This document shows positions 9,772 to 18,853 of a stretch of 64,000 bases of DNA, one piece after another. Source of the DNA: Billgrantia montanilacus (GTDB lineage Bacteria > Pseudomonadota > Gammaproteobacteria > Pseudomonadales > Halomonadaceae). The stretch lies in NCBI RefSeq assembly GCF_003336675.1, contig NZ_QPII01000008.1, positions 62,001 to 126,000 on the forward strand. The letters run 5' to 3'. The notes under the pieces were generated by a model. The model was not told the DNA's origin. It ran no database searches and saw nothing but the letters and a program-made list of their open reading frames with translations. The translations under genes were made by a program, and so were the position numbers. How positions within the stretch are numbered: the first letter of the stretch is position 1; every line of letters begins with the position of its first letter.

Positions 9772-11178
9772 ATGCAAGCCTCCTACCCTCATGCCACCGA
9801 GCACCACGTCGCGGCTCACACCGCCATCACTCTGGTCGTGATCAACAGCGAGCGACTCGAGGGGCGCTCCACCAGCAGCCATGTCTTCCATGAGGCGGGC
9901 GGCACCCTGGGCAGCGCCGACAGCGACGACTGGCTGCTGCAGGACCATGCCGGACGCATTCGTCCCGGCCATGCCGAGATCCAGCGCCAGGACGGCCGCT
10001 TCTGCCTGGTCGACCGCAGCGGGCACACCTTCATCAACCACGCCACGCTGCCCCTCGGCCGCGACCGGCGGGTCGCCCTGCGCGACGGCGACGAGCTGAG
10101 GCTCGGCGAGTACCACCTGCGCGTTCACCTCGGCGACCGCCAGGCCGGCCTGCCAGGCGCCCAGCCGCTGACCGCGCTGATCGACGAGGAGCAGGAGGCG
10201 CTGCCGGGACAAGGCATGCCCCTGGTTCATTCCATGGCTCAGGGGAGCATAGCGGCGGCGCGACAGGACGACCCCATGGAGGCCCTTGGCGAGGTGACCC
10301 CCGGCGCCAGCCATCAGGACCCCATAACGGCGCTGAAGCACCCCGATGAGGAAACCATCGACTTTACCGATCCGCTGCTCGAGGAGCTGGAAGGGGCGGG
10401 CGCGAACGGGGCGAGTCATTACCCACAGGTCCGGCGTGGAAAGCCGTCGGGCAAGTCGACGATTCAAGCATACGAGGACAATAACGCGATGAGCAGGGAC
10501 ATGGATGAACGGTTGTTGAACGACCTGGAGCGCTCGGTAGGCGAGCAGCTCGAGGACCGCTGGCAGGAGTCCTCGCCGGCGGTGGCGGGGCACATGGGGG
10601 CGGATCCGCTGATGCGCGCCCTGGGAGCCAACCTGCGCTTCCACGACAGCGAGGAGCAGCAGGCGTTTCTCGCCGAGGCCGGCAACACCCTGCGGGCCGC
10701 CATCGAGGGGCTGCAGGCGCTGCATCAGGCCCAGGACGACAGCCGCTATCCGTTGCGCGATCGCCGCCTTCAGCCCATCGAGGACAACCCCCTGCGGCTG
10801 GGCCAGCCCTATGTCGACACCGTGGAGACGATGTTCTCCGCCCGGCGTAGCCCGGTGCACCTCTCGGCACCGGCCGCGGTGGCCGAATGCCTGGCCCACC
10901 AGGGCCAGCACCAGGCGGCGGTGGAGGAGGCCATCGGCCAGGCGCTGCAGTCGATTCTGGATGCCTTTGCACCCGATGCGCTGCTCAAGCGTTTCCACGC
11001 CTACCGCGGTGCCGGCAACCGCCTGGATGACGAAGGCGGCTGGGCCTGGGATATGTATCGCCACTACTACCAGGAGCTGAACTCCGGTCGCCAGCAGGGC
11101 TTCGCCAAGCTGTTCTGGGAGGTCTTCGAACAGGCCTATGACCAGTCGGTGCGCCGTCAGCAGCGGGAGGAAGCATGA
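9772..11178 (+). CDS. tagH: T6SS-associated FHA-domain protein (VasC/TagH type)
   Basis: FHA proteins of T6SS loci bind phosphothreonine or assembly partners and often help control firing. The N-terminal third (about residues 25-125) reads as an FHA domain: a GGTLGSADSDDWLLQD strand, then RPGHAEIQ, FINHATLPLGRD and the closing DGDELRLGEYHLRV. A low-complexity linker follows, then a conserved C-terminal domain near 260-460 (AFAPDALLKRFHAYRG, WDMYRHYYQELN). The position between tssG and tssJ matches VCA0112 (vasC). No kinase or phosphatase gene is in the window, so any phospho-control partner would be elsewhere. Confidence 0.85.
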   Translation: MQASYPHATEHHVAAHTAITLVVINSERLEGRSTSSHVFHEAGGTLGSADSDDWLLQDHAGRIRPGHAEIQRQDGRFCLVDRSGHTFINHATLPLGRDRRVALRDGDELRLGEYHLRVHLGDRQAGLPGAQPLTALIDEEQEALPGQGMPLVHSMAQGSIAAARQDDPMEALGEVTPGASHQDPITALKHPDEETIDFTDPLLEELEGAGANGASHYPQVRRGKPSGKSTIQAYEDNNAMSRDMDERLLNDLERSVGEQLEDRWQESSPAVAGHMGADPLMRALGANLRFHDSEEQQAFLAEAGNTLRAAIEGLQALHQAQDDSRYPLRDRRLQPIEDNPLRLGQPYVDTVETMFSARRSPVHLSAPAAVAECLAHQGQHQAAVEEAIGQALQSILDAFAPDALLKRFHAYRGAGNRLDDEGGWAWDMYRHYYQELNSGRQQGFAKLFWEVFEQAYDQSVRRQQREEA

Positions 11179-11774
11179 GCACAATAATCACCAGCGCAAG
11201 AAAAGCGTCGACAAGACATTTGTGCGCAAGCAGTGCCGGATGGCGCGGGCCGCTTGCCTGGCTGGCCGTCGGCGTGCTGGCGCTCCTGCTCAGCGGCTGT
11301 GCCTCGACCCGTGAGGCCGCCGGCAAGACCTGGCAGGTCATGAAGGACCCGTCGATTCCGGTGGGCTATCCCGAAGCGCGCCTGTCCCGTGTCGACCTGG
11401 CCATGGTGGCCGAGCCCGACGTCAACCGCAATTTCGACGGCGAAGGCACCCCGCTGCGCTTTCAGATCCTTCAGTTGAAAGACGATTCGATGCTGATGGC
11501 CGCCGACCACTACCAGCTGCGCGATGACCTCGAGGATGCCCTGGGCACCAACTACCTGACCCATGACGACTTCACTCTGCTGCCCGGCCAGTGGAAGTTC
11601 TACGAGCCCTTCGAGGTCGACGAAGAGACGCGCTATATCGGCCTTATCGCCTTCTACAACACCCCGGATGAGGCCGAGTGGAAGAAGGTGGTCAAGGTCA
11701 ACGCCGTCGGCGATGAATACCACCTGCTGGTGCATCTGCGCGCCGATGAAGCCGAGCTGAGGGATCAGGACTGA
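11175..11774 (+). CDS. tssJ: T6SS outer-membrane lipoprotein TssJ (VasD)
   Basis: TssJ anchors the membrane complex to the outer membrane. The 199-residue precursor has a hydrophobic signal segment and a clear lipobox, LLLSGC, with the lipidated cysteine near residue 42. The mature part has the TssJ beta-sandwich features: FDGEGTPLRFQILQLKDDSM, then DFTLLPGQWKFYEPFEVDEETRYIGL. It overlaps the FHA gene by 4 bp (ATGA) and tssK by 1 bp (TGATG), so translation is coupled. Confidence 0.9.
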   Translation: MSTIITSARKASTRHLCASSAGWRGPLAWLAVGVLALLLSGCASTREAAGKTWQVMKDPSIPVGYPEARLSRVDLAMVAEPDVNRNFDGEGTPLRFQILQLKDDSMLMAADHYQLRDDLEDALGTNYLTHDDFTLLPGQWKFYEPFEVDEETRYIGLIAFYNTPDEAEWKKVVKVNAVGDEYHLLVHLRADEAELRDQD

Positions 11775-13108
11775 TGGCGAGTCGCAACCGTGTGGTCTGG
11801 AGCGAAGGGCTGTTCATCAAGCCGCAGCATTTCCAGCAGCAGCAGCGCAGCCTGGAAGGGTTGATCGATGCCCGCCTGCGGGGCGTCAGCCACTATCTCT
11901 ACGGCTTTCACCTGCTGGAACTCAACGCGGAGTTTCTCAGCTTCGGGCGTATCGCCATCAGCCGCGCCAGCGGAGTGATGCCGGATGGTACCGCCTTTCA
12001 GCTGCCCGACGACGACATCGAGCCGCAGCCGCTGGAGATCGACGACGCCGGCATTACCAACCAGGTCGTCTACCTGGGCCTGCCGCTGTCTACCGATGCA
12101 GTGGGCGAGGTGCGCTGGCCCGGCGACGACCTGCCGGCCCGTTACCGGCTCTTCCAGCGTGGCGTGCGCGACCTGCACTCCCGCGATGGCGACACCACCG
12201 AGCTCGATGTGGCGCGGGTCGCCCCCTGCCTGCTGCTGGAGCGTGACGACCGCAGCGCCTACGCCTGCCTGGCGGTGGCGCGCATCGTCGAGCGACGCCC
12301 CGACGGTAGCCTGGTGCTCGACGAGCAGTTCCTGCCGACCCTGCTCAACGTCCAGGCCGCTCCGATGTTGCAGCGCTTCGTCGGCGAGATGGCCGGCCTG
12401 ATGCGCGAGCGTGCCCGCAACCTCGCCCAGCGACTCTCCACGCCGCACCAGACCGGCGTGGCCGACGTCTCCGACTTCATGCTGCTGCAGCTACTCAACC
12501 GCGCCCAGCCGCGGTTCCAGCACCTGGCGCGGCTGGGTCATCTGCACCCGGAGCGGCTCTTCGACACCATGCTCGAGACCGCCAGCGAGCTGGTCACCTT
12601 TACCGACGAATCGCGGCTGCCGCCGGAATACCCGGCCTATGACCACGACCACCCCGAGCGCGCTTTCCGCATGCTGATGCAGGGGCTTCGCCAGGCGCTT
12701 TCCACGGTACTGGAGCCGAGGGCGCTGGCAATCCAGCTGCAGTCGCGTCGCTACGGCCTGCTCGTCGCCCCGCTGTCGGATCCGGGGCTGCTCGAGGACG
12801 CCGACTTCATTCTCGCCGTGCGGGCCGACATGCCCCACGAGCGGCTACGCAAGCTGTTCCTGCAGCAGACCAAGGTGGCCAGCGTCGAGCGCATCCGCGA
12901 CCTCATCAGCCTGCAGTTGCCGGGGGTGCCGCTGGAACCGCTGCCGGTGGCCCCGCGGGAACTGCCCTATCACGCCGGCTACAGCTACTTCCGGCTCGAC
13001 CGCCAGAGCCAGGCCTGGCGCATGCTCGACGGTGCCAGTGGCTTTGCCTTCCACGTGGCGGGCGAGTTCCCCGGTTTGGAAATGCAGTTCTGGGCGATCA
13101 GGAGTTAA
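11774..13108 (+). CDS. tssK: T6SS baseplate-membrane connector TssK (VasE)
   Basis: TssK is the trimeric connector joining baseplate wedges to the TssLM membrane complex. The 444-residue protein opens VVWSEGLFIKPQHFQQQQR, the diagnostic TssK start, and ends AGEFPGLEMQFWAIRS. Length is standard. It lies between tssJ and tssL, four bases from the latter. Confidence 0.95.
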   Translation: MASRNRVVWSEGLFIKPQHFQQQQRSLEGLIDARLRGVSHYLYGFHLLELNAEFLSFGRIAISRASGVMPDGTAFQLPDDDIEPQPLEIDDAGITNQVVYLGLPLSTDAVGEVRWPGDDLPARYRLFQRGVRDLHSRDGDTTELDVARVAPCLLLERDDRSAYACLAVARIVERRPDGSLVLDEQFLPTLLNVQAAPMLQRFVGEMAGLMRERARNLAQRLSTPHQTGVADVSDFMLLQLLNRAQPRFQHLARLGHLHPERLFDTMLETASELVTFTDESRLPPEYPAYDHDHPERAFRMLMQGLRQALSTVLEPRALAIQLQSRRYGLLVAPLSDPGLLEDADFILAVRADMPHERLRKLFLQQTKVASVERIRDLISLQLPGVPLEPLPVAPRELPYHAGYSYFRLDRQSQAWRMLDGASGFAFHVAGEFPGLEMQFWAIRS

Positions 13109-13111
13109 GCC

Positions 13112-13954
13112 ATGCAAGATCTTGCTACGCAACTCGACATGGAATCCGGTGCCGTCTCGCGTTACTCACCCACGCGCCACGAGGACCGCATCAACGAGCG
13201 GGGACTGGAGCGGCTGATTCATAGCCACGCCGAACAGCTCGATGCCGACGAGGATTACTGGTTCCGCCTGCGGGGCCACAACCTCAATCCCCTGGTGGAT
13301 GCCGCCAGTTCGCTACTGGGCATGGTGGTACGGGTTCGCCAGCTCGACAGCATGCACGACATCGAGCGGCTCTACCGGCAGGTAGTCGACGAGATCTCGG
13401 CAATCGAGATCGAGCTCACCGAACAGGGCTACGACCGTCCGACCCTGCTGGCCTTCCGCTACGTGCTCTGCTCCTTCATCGACGAGGCGGTCATGGGTAC
13501 CGACTGGGGCCAGCAGAGCAAGTGGGCCGAGCACTCGCTGCTGACGCGCTTCCACAACGAGACCTGGGGCGGCGAGAAGGTCTTCTCGATCCTTGCCCGC
13601 CTGCAGCAGGAACCGCAGCGCTATCGCGACATGCTGGCCTTCATCTACCTGTGCCTGTGCCTGGGCTTCGAGGGCCGCTATCGGGTAATGACCCATGGTC
13701 GCGAGGAGTACGAGCACGTGGTCCGGGCCCTGGGCGACCAGCTCGCGGCCCTCGGCGATGCCCCCGACGACATGCTGACCTCACCCCTGGACAACGTGGT
13801 GCGGGGCCGCCGCCGCGGTGGGCGCGGCCTGCCGGTATGGGCGGTCTTCGCGCTATTCGGCGTGGCCATGGCAGGCGCCTACCTGGGCTTCTCCTGGTCC
13901 CTGGACCAGCAGGCATCCCAGGTCAGCATCCTTCTCGATCAGATATTCCGTTAG
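13112..13954 (+). CDS. tssL: T6SS inner-membrane protein TssL (DotU/VasF type)
   Basis: TssL is an inner-membrane component with a large cytoplasmic hook-like domain. The 280-residue protein has the DotU core: NPLVDAASSLLGMVVRVRQL, LLAFRYVLCSFIDEAVMGTDWG, SLLTRFHNETWGGEKVFSIL and IYLCLCLGFEGRYRV. A single transmembrane helix lies near residues 245-265 (VWAVFALFGVAMAGAYLGF). No OmpA-like peptidoglycan-binding extension follows, so cell-wall anchoring must come from another protein. Confidence 0.94.
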   Translation: MQDLATQLDMESGAVSRYSPTRHEDRINERGLERLIHSHAEQLDADEDYWFRLRGHNLNPLVDAASSLLGMVVRVRQLDSMHDIERLYRQVVDEISAIEIELTEQGYDRPTLLAFRYVLCSFIDEAVMGTDWGQQSKWAEHSLLTRFHNETWGGEKVFSILARLQQEPQRYRDMLAFIYLCLCLGFEGRYRVMTHGREEYEHVVRALGDQLAALGDAPDDMLTSPLDNVVRGRRRGGRGLPVWAVFALFGVAMAGAYLGFSWSLDQQASQVSILLDQIFR

Positions 13955-13962
13955 GAGAGACC

Positions 13963-16575
13963 ATGCTCAGGGTAGAGCTTCCGGCGCTCATCGGCCGACT
14001 CAATGCCATCGCCCGCCAGGGGTTGGAACAGGCTGCGGTACTTTGTGCCGAACAGCAGGCCCCGGAGGTCACCGCCGGGCATCTGCTGCAGGCGCTGATC
14101 GACCAGCCGCTGTGTGACATGCGCTGCCTGCTGGAAGGGCAGGGCATCGATGCCCTCGAACTGCGTGCCCGGCTCGCCGACGAATCGCGCCCGCCCCGTG
14201 ACCTCACGGTGGCCACGCCGAGCTTCTCGCCGCTGCTGGTGGAACTGCTTCAGGACGCCTGGCTGCTGGCGACCACGGAGTTTGCCCACGACTCGCTGCG
14301 TAGCGGCATGATCTTCACCGCGCTGCTGCACAACGTCGGCCGCTACCTCGGCCCCAGGAGCGCCGCGCTGCTGGCCGATATCAACCGCGAGAGCCTGCGC
14401 CGCGACTTCGAGCGGTTGACCCGCGATTCCGCCGAAGCCCCCCGGGCGGACGAGGGCGCCACCGGACACCCGAAGCCGGGTGCGGCCCAGGGCGACAGCG
14501 CCCTGGCCCGCTTCGCCACCTCGCTGACCGACCAGGCGCGGCGCGGCGAGCTCGACCCGGTGCTGTGCCGCGACCCGGAAATCGACCAGATGCTCGATAT
14601 CCTCGGCCGCCGGCGCAAGAACAACCCCATCGTCATCGGCGACGCCGGAGTGGGCAAGAGTGCCGTGGTCGAAGGGCTCGCCGCGCGCATCGTCGCCGGG
14701 GAGGTGCCGGCGGCGCTGGCCGACGTCGAACTGCTGGCGCTGGATCTCGGCGCGCTGCAGGCCGGTGCCGCGGTCAAGGGCGAGTTCGAGAAGCGCCTCA
14801 AGGCGGTGATCGAGGAGGTCAAGGCGGCACCGAAGCCCATCCTGCTGTTCGTCGACGAGGCCCACACCCTGATCGGCGCCGGCAACCAGGAGGGCGGCGG
14901 TGATGCCGCCAACCTGCTCAAGCCGGCCCTGGCCCGGGGCGAACTGCGCACCATCGCCGCCACCACCTGGCGCGAGTACAAGAAGTACTTCGAGAAGGAC
15001 CCGGCGCTGTCGCGGCGCTTCCAGCCGGTGTCGCTGTCCGAGCCCAGCGTGGAGCAGGCGCTGGTGATCCTGCGGGGCCTGCGTGACGTCTACGAGCGGG
15101 CCCACGGCGTGCTGGTCGGCGACAGCGGGCTGCGCGCTGCCGCCGAGCTGTCGGCCCGTTACCTGGCCGGCCGCAAGCTGCCGGACAAGGCCATCGACGT
15201 GCTCGATACCGCCTGCGCCCGGCTCTCCCAGGCGCTGGACACCCCGCCACGCCGGCTCAGCCATCTCAAGAGCGACCATCTGGCGACCCTTCGCGAGCGC
15301 GATCAGCTCGACCGCGAGACCCAGCTGGGGCGCCGCCCGGACGAAGCCTTGCTGGTGGAGCTCGACGAGCGCCTGACCCGTCTGGACGACGAGTTGGCTA
15401 CGCTGGAGGCAGCCTGGCAGGCCCAGCGCGACTGCGTCGATGCCATCCTGTCGCTGCATGCGCAACTGCTCGACGACGAGACGGACGAGGCCGAGCATGG
15501 CGACCTGCGGGCGGCCCTGGTCGAGCAGGAAACCCGCCTGGCCGAGCTGCAGCAGGAGTTCGCACTGGTCAACGCCAGCGTCGAGGAGGCGCAGATCGCC
15601 CAGGTCATCGGCGACTGGACCGGCGTGCCGGTCGAGCGCATGACCAGCGACGAGCTGACCCGTCTCACCGAGCTGCCCGACTATCTGGGCCAACTGGTGC
15701 AGGGCCAGGATCTTGCCATCGAACGGGTTCACCGCCACCTGCTCACCGCCCGTGCCGACCTGCGCCGCCCCGGCCGTCCGCTGGGGGCCTTCCTGCTGGT
15801 CGGGCCCAGCGGCGTGGGCAAGACCGAGACCGTGGTGCAGATCGCCGAGCGGCTCTACGGCGGGCGCCAGTTCCTCACCACCATCAACATGTCCGAGTAT
15901 CAGGAGAAGCACACCGTTTCGCGGCTGATCGGCTCACCGCCTGGCTATGTCGGCTTCGGCGAGGGCGGCCTGTTGACCGAGGCGATTCGCCAGCGCCCCT
16001 ACTCGGTGGTGCTGCTCGACGAAGTGGAAAAGGCCCACCCGGACGTGCTCAACCTCTTCTACCAGGCCTTCGACAAGGGCGAGCTGGCCGACGGGGAAGG
16101 GCGCCTGATCGACTGCAAGAACGTGGTGTTCTTCCTCACCTCGAACCTGGGCTACGAGGCCATCGTCGCCCACGCCGACGCTCCCGCCGAGCTGGACGAC
16201 GCGCTCTACCCGGTGCTGGCCGGCTTCTTCAAGCCGGCGCTGCTGGCGCGCATGGAGGTGGTGCCCTACTTCCCGCTGGGCGCCGACACCCTGCGCGATA
16301 TCGTGGTGGCCAAGCTCGACACCCTGGGGCGGCGCATTCGCGAGCGTCATCGCCAGGCCGAGGTGGTCCTCGACCCTGCCCTGGCCGAGGCGATCTGCCT
16401 GCGCGCCACCCGCAGCGAGAACGGTGCGCGGATGCTCGAGTCGGTGATCGACGGCGAGCTGTTGCCGCCGGTCTCCCGGGCACTGCTCGACCGCATGGCG
16501 CGTCGTGAGGCGGTGACCCGGGTCGCCCTGGGCGTCGATGCCGACAGCGGCGCCTTTACCGCGGAGGTGGAGTAA
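13963..16575 (+). CDS. clpV: T6SS sheath-recycling AAA+ ATPase ClpV (TssH)
   Basis: ClpV disassembles contracted TssBC sheaths for reuse. The 870-residue protein has an N-domain (about 1-150) and two AAA+ modules. The first has Walker A GDAGVGKSAV near 226 and Walker B LLFVDEAH near 294; the second has Walker A GPSGVGKTET near 616 and Walker B VVLLDEVEKAH near 682. The middle coiled-coil region lies between. Start ATG 13963 follows an AGGAGAG site and replaces a much longer open frame running through tssL. Standard size for the family. Confidence 0.96.
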   Translation: MLRVELPALIGRLNAIARQGLEQAAVLCAEQQAPEVTAGHLLQALIDQPLCDMRCLLEGQGIDALELRARLADESRPPRDLTVATPSFSPLLVELLQDAWLLATTEFAHDSLRSGMIFTALLHNVGRYLGPRSAALLADINRESLRRDFERLTRDSAEAPRADEGATGHPKPGAAQGDSALARFATSLTDQARRGELDPVLCRDPEIDQMLDILGRRRKNNPIVIGDAGVGKSAVVEGLAARIVAGEVPAALADVELLALDLGALQAGAAVKGEFEKRLKAVIEEVKAAPKPILLFVDEAHTLIGAGNQEGGGDAANLLKPALARGELRTIAATTWREYKKYFEKDPALSRRFQPVSLSEPSVEQALVILRGLRDVYERAHGVLVGDSGLRAAAELSARYLAGRKLPDKAIDVLDTACARLSQALDTPPRRLSHLKSDHLATLRERDQLDRETQLGRRPDEALLVELDERLTRLDDELATLEAAWQAQRDCVDAILSLHAQLLDDETDEAEHGDLRAALVEQETRLAELQQEFALVNASVEEAQIAQVIGDWTGVPVERMTSDELTRLTELPDYLGQLVQGQDLAIERVHRHLLTARADLRRPGRPLGAFLLVGPSGVGKTETVVQIAERLYGGRQFLTTINMSEYQEKHTVSRLIGSPPGYVGFGEGGLLTEAIRQRPYSVVLLDEVEKAHPDVLNLFYQAFDKGELADGEGRLIDCKNVVFFLTSNLGYEAIVAHADAPAELDDALYPVLAGFFKPALLARMEVVPYFPLGADTLRDIVVAKLDTLGRRIRERHRQAEVVLDPALAEAICLRATRSENGARMLESVIDGELLPPVSRALLDRMARREAVTRVALGVDADSGAFTAEVE

Positions 16576-16579
16576 GGGC

Positions 16580-18187
16580 ATGGGCGCAAGGGCGATCGAC
16601 ACCTGCCAGGCCATGGCGGGCCAGCCGGTGGGGCCGGGCCTCGTCGGCATGGCCAGGGCACTGGCGCTGGTCGAAAGCGCATCGCCCGTCGAATTGCGCG
16701 AACGCGGCTGCGCCATCCTGGTTTCCTGCCAGGGGCTGGCCTGGGCGGAATGCCTTTACCTGGATGGCAGCGGGCGCTGGCTGGGCAGCGACCGGGCCGA
16801 TGCCCGCCTGGCCTGTGACGACTTCCGCCATCCCTATGCCCACGCCATCCGCCAGGGCAAGCCGCTGCGGCTGGGGCTGGCGGAGGCGCGCTCTCGGCTC
16901 GACCATCCGGACTTTCAGGCCCAGGTGAGCGCCCTGCCCGGCGTCCTGCAGCTCGACGTTCGTCCGCTGCGCGCTCTGGACGGAGAGCGGGAGTGGCTCG
17001 GCACTCTGGCCGTGGCGGGGGAGCCGTCCGTGCTGGCAGGGCTCGGCGAGGACCCCGAGTTCGTCGCCTTCGAATCGCTGCTGTGCCGGCTATGGGCCGG
17101 CCTGTCGCGACACCAGGGCGAACGTCACCGGGAGGCACGACTACGCCAGTCCCTGGCCCAGCTCAACGATGGGGCGCGTCGCCAGGCCCTGGCCGAGCGG
17201 CTGGCGGAAGACCTGCTGGGCGCCTCACCGGCCATGCAGACGCTGCGCAGCCAGGTCATCCGCGCCGCCGAGACCGGCCTGGCCGTGCTGCTTCAGGGCG
17301 AGACCGGTACCGGCAAGGACCGCGTGGCCCGGGCGATCCACCGGTTCTCCGCCCGGGCGGATGGCCCCTTCATGGCGATCAACTGCGCGGCGATACCCGA
17401 GGCGCTGCTGGAGTCGGAGCTGTTTGGCCACGCCAAGGGCGCCTTCTCCGGCGCCGATCAGGCCCGTGAAGGGCTGATCAGCCAGGCCGATGGCGGCACC
17501 CTGTTTCTCGATGAGATCGGCGACATGCCGCTGCCGCTGCAGGCCAAGCTGCTGCGGGTGCTGGAAAGCGGCCGCTATCGACCCTTGGGTGCCAGCGAGG
17601 AGCGCCATGCCGACCTGCGCCTGGTGGCGGCGACCCACCAGCCGCTGAGGGAGCGTATCCGCGACCAGTGCTTCCGTGCCGACCTTTACTACCGACTGGG
17701 GCAGTTCCCGCTGAGCCTGCCGACGCTGCGGGAGCGGCGCGAAGACATCGCCCAGCTTGCCGAAGCCTTCGCGGTCGACTTCTGCTCGCGGGAAGGACGC
17801 GACGAACTCGGCATCACCCCGGCGGCTCTGCGCCAGCTGCGCGAGCGTGACTACCCCGGCAACGTCCGGGAACTGAAGAACCTGATCGACTATGCCTGCG
17901 CCATGACTCGGCCAGGAGACGATATCGAACCCATGGCCCTCCCCGGGCTGACGGAAGCGGAAGATTCCGACCGGCAGGAGGGCACGGAGGGCAGCGGCGG
18001 CCAGTCGGTCGAGAGCGCGAGCCAGGTCCACGACCTGCGCCGTGCCCTGCGCGACTACGAGGCGGACCTGATCCGCCAGCGCCTGCTGCTGTTCGGCGGC
18101 AATCGCGCCCTGGCCGCCGAGAGCCTCGGCCTGCCCAAGCGGACCCTGGCACACAAGTGCCGACAGTTGGAACTGGATGCCAAATGA
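16580..18187 (+). CDS. vasH: Sigma-54-dependent T6SS activator (VasH type)
   Basis: VasH-type proteins activate sigma-54 promoters of hcp and vgrG units. The 535-residue protein has an N-terminal GAF-like sensor region (about 20-170) and an AAA+ domain with Walker A GETGTGKD near 241 and Walker [12 protein letters not shown] near 305. A C-terminal Fis-type helix-turn-helix lies at the end ([20 protein letters not shown]). The sigma-54 contact loop reads GAFSGA instead of the consensus GAFTGA, a conservative T-to-S change. The start ATG 16580 has a GGAGTAAGGG site overlapping the clpV stop. It overlaps vasI by 4 bp. Confidence 0.92.
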   Translation: MGARAIDTCQAMAGQPVGPGLVGMARALALVESASPVELRERGCAILVSCQGLAWAECLYLDGSGRWLGSDRADARLACDDFRHPYAHAIRQGKPLRLGLAEARSRLDHPDFQAQVSALPGVLQLDVRPLRALDGEREWLGTLAVAGEPSVLAGLGEDPEFVAFESLLCRLWAGLSRHQGERHREARLRQSLAQLNDGARRQALAERLAEDLLGASPAMQTLRSQVIRAAETGLAVLLQGETGTGKDRVARAIHRFSARADGPFMAINCAAIPEALLESELFGHAKGAFSGADQAREGLISQADGGTLFLDEIGDMPLPLQAKLLRVLESGRYRPLGASEERHADLRLVAATHQPLRERIRDQCFRADLYYRLGQFPLSLPTLRERREDIAQLAEAFAVDFCSREGRDELGITPAALRQLRERDYPGNVRELKNLIDYACAMTRPGDDIEPMALPGLTEAEDSDRQEGTEGSGGQSVESASQVHDLRRALRDYEADLIRQRLLLFGGNRALAAESLGLPKRTLAHKCRQLELDAK

Positions 18188-18846
18188 TAATGAGCGTGAT
18201 GATTCGCCCGGCGCTGTACCTGAGCCTGTGTCTAGGATTGGCGCTGCTCCACAGCACTGCAGCACTGGGGGCTGCGGACCCCGAGGCGCTGCTGGAGAGC
18301 GCCCACGACTGCGCAGCGCTGGATTCGCGGCTGGACAGGCTGGGCTGCTACGACGCCCTGTTCCTGGCCATCGATGCCACCTCGGCCAGCGACGACCCGC
18401 GGCCGGCGCTGTGGCAAGCAATCAACGACCAGGAGGCCGGGCGCAACGGCGATGAGATGGGATTCCTGGTCAGCGAGTCGCAGGGTGACGTGTTGATGAG
18501 CGCACCGGCGCTGGGCGCCATGCCACCGCGTCCGCAGCTGGTCATCGCCTGCGAGAAGTCGATCACCCGCTTTCAGCTGCACCTGCCGACGGCGCTGAAC
18601 GAGCCGAGGACGGCGCTGCGCCTGAGGGCCGGCGGACGGGAACAGCAGCAGGAGTGGCGGGTGCGTGACGGCGGCTACGTGGTCAGCGGCGGGCGCGGGC
18701 TGCCGGCCATTGCCACCCTGCGCCAGCTGCTCGACGCCGATGAGCTGGTGCTGGGCAGCGACCTCGACGTGCTGGATGGGCTTCGCTTCGACCTTTCGGG
18801 GCTGCGCCAGCACATCCAACCCCTGCGCGATGCCTGTCGCTGGTGA
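18184..18846 (+). CDS. vasI: T6SS-associated exported protein (VasI/VCA0118 family)
   Basis: The gene lies exactly where vasI lies in the V. cholerae locus, between vasH and tssA. The 220-residue product has an N-terminal signal peptide ([20 protein letters not shown], cleavage likely after the AALGA stretch). The mature domain shows CAALDSRLDRLGCYDALF and PQLVIACEKSITRFQLHLP, recognised from the VasI family. Its job in secretion is not well defined. The ATG overlaps the vasH stop codon. Confidence 0.82.
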   Translation: MIMSVMIRPALYLSLCLGLALLHSTAALGAADPEALLESAHDCAALDSRLDRLGCYDALFLAIDATSASDDPRPALWQAINDQEAGRNGDEMGFLVSESQGDVLMSAPALGAMPPRPQLVIACEKSITRFQLHLPTALNEPRTALRLRAGGREQQQEWRVRDGGYVVSGGRGLPAIATLRQLLDADELVLGSDLDVLDGLRFDLSGLRQHIQPLRDACRW

Positions 18847-18853
18847 GGTGGTG

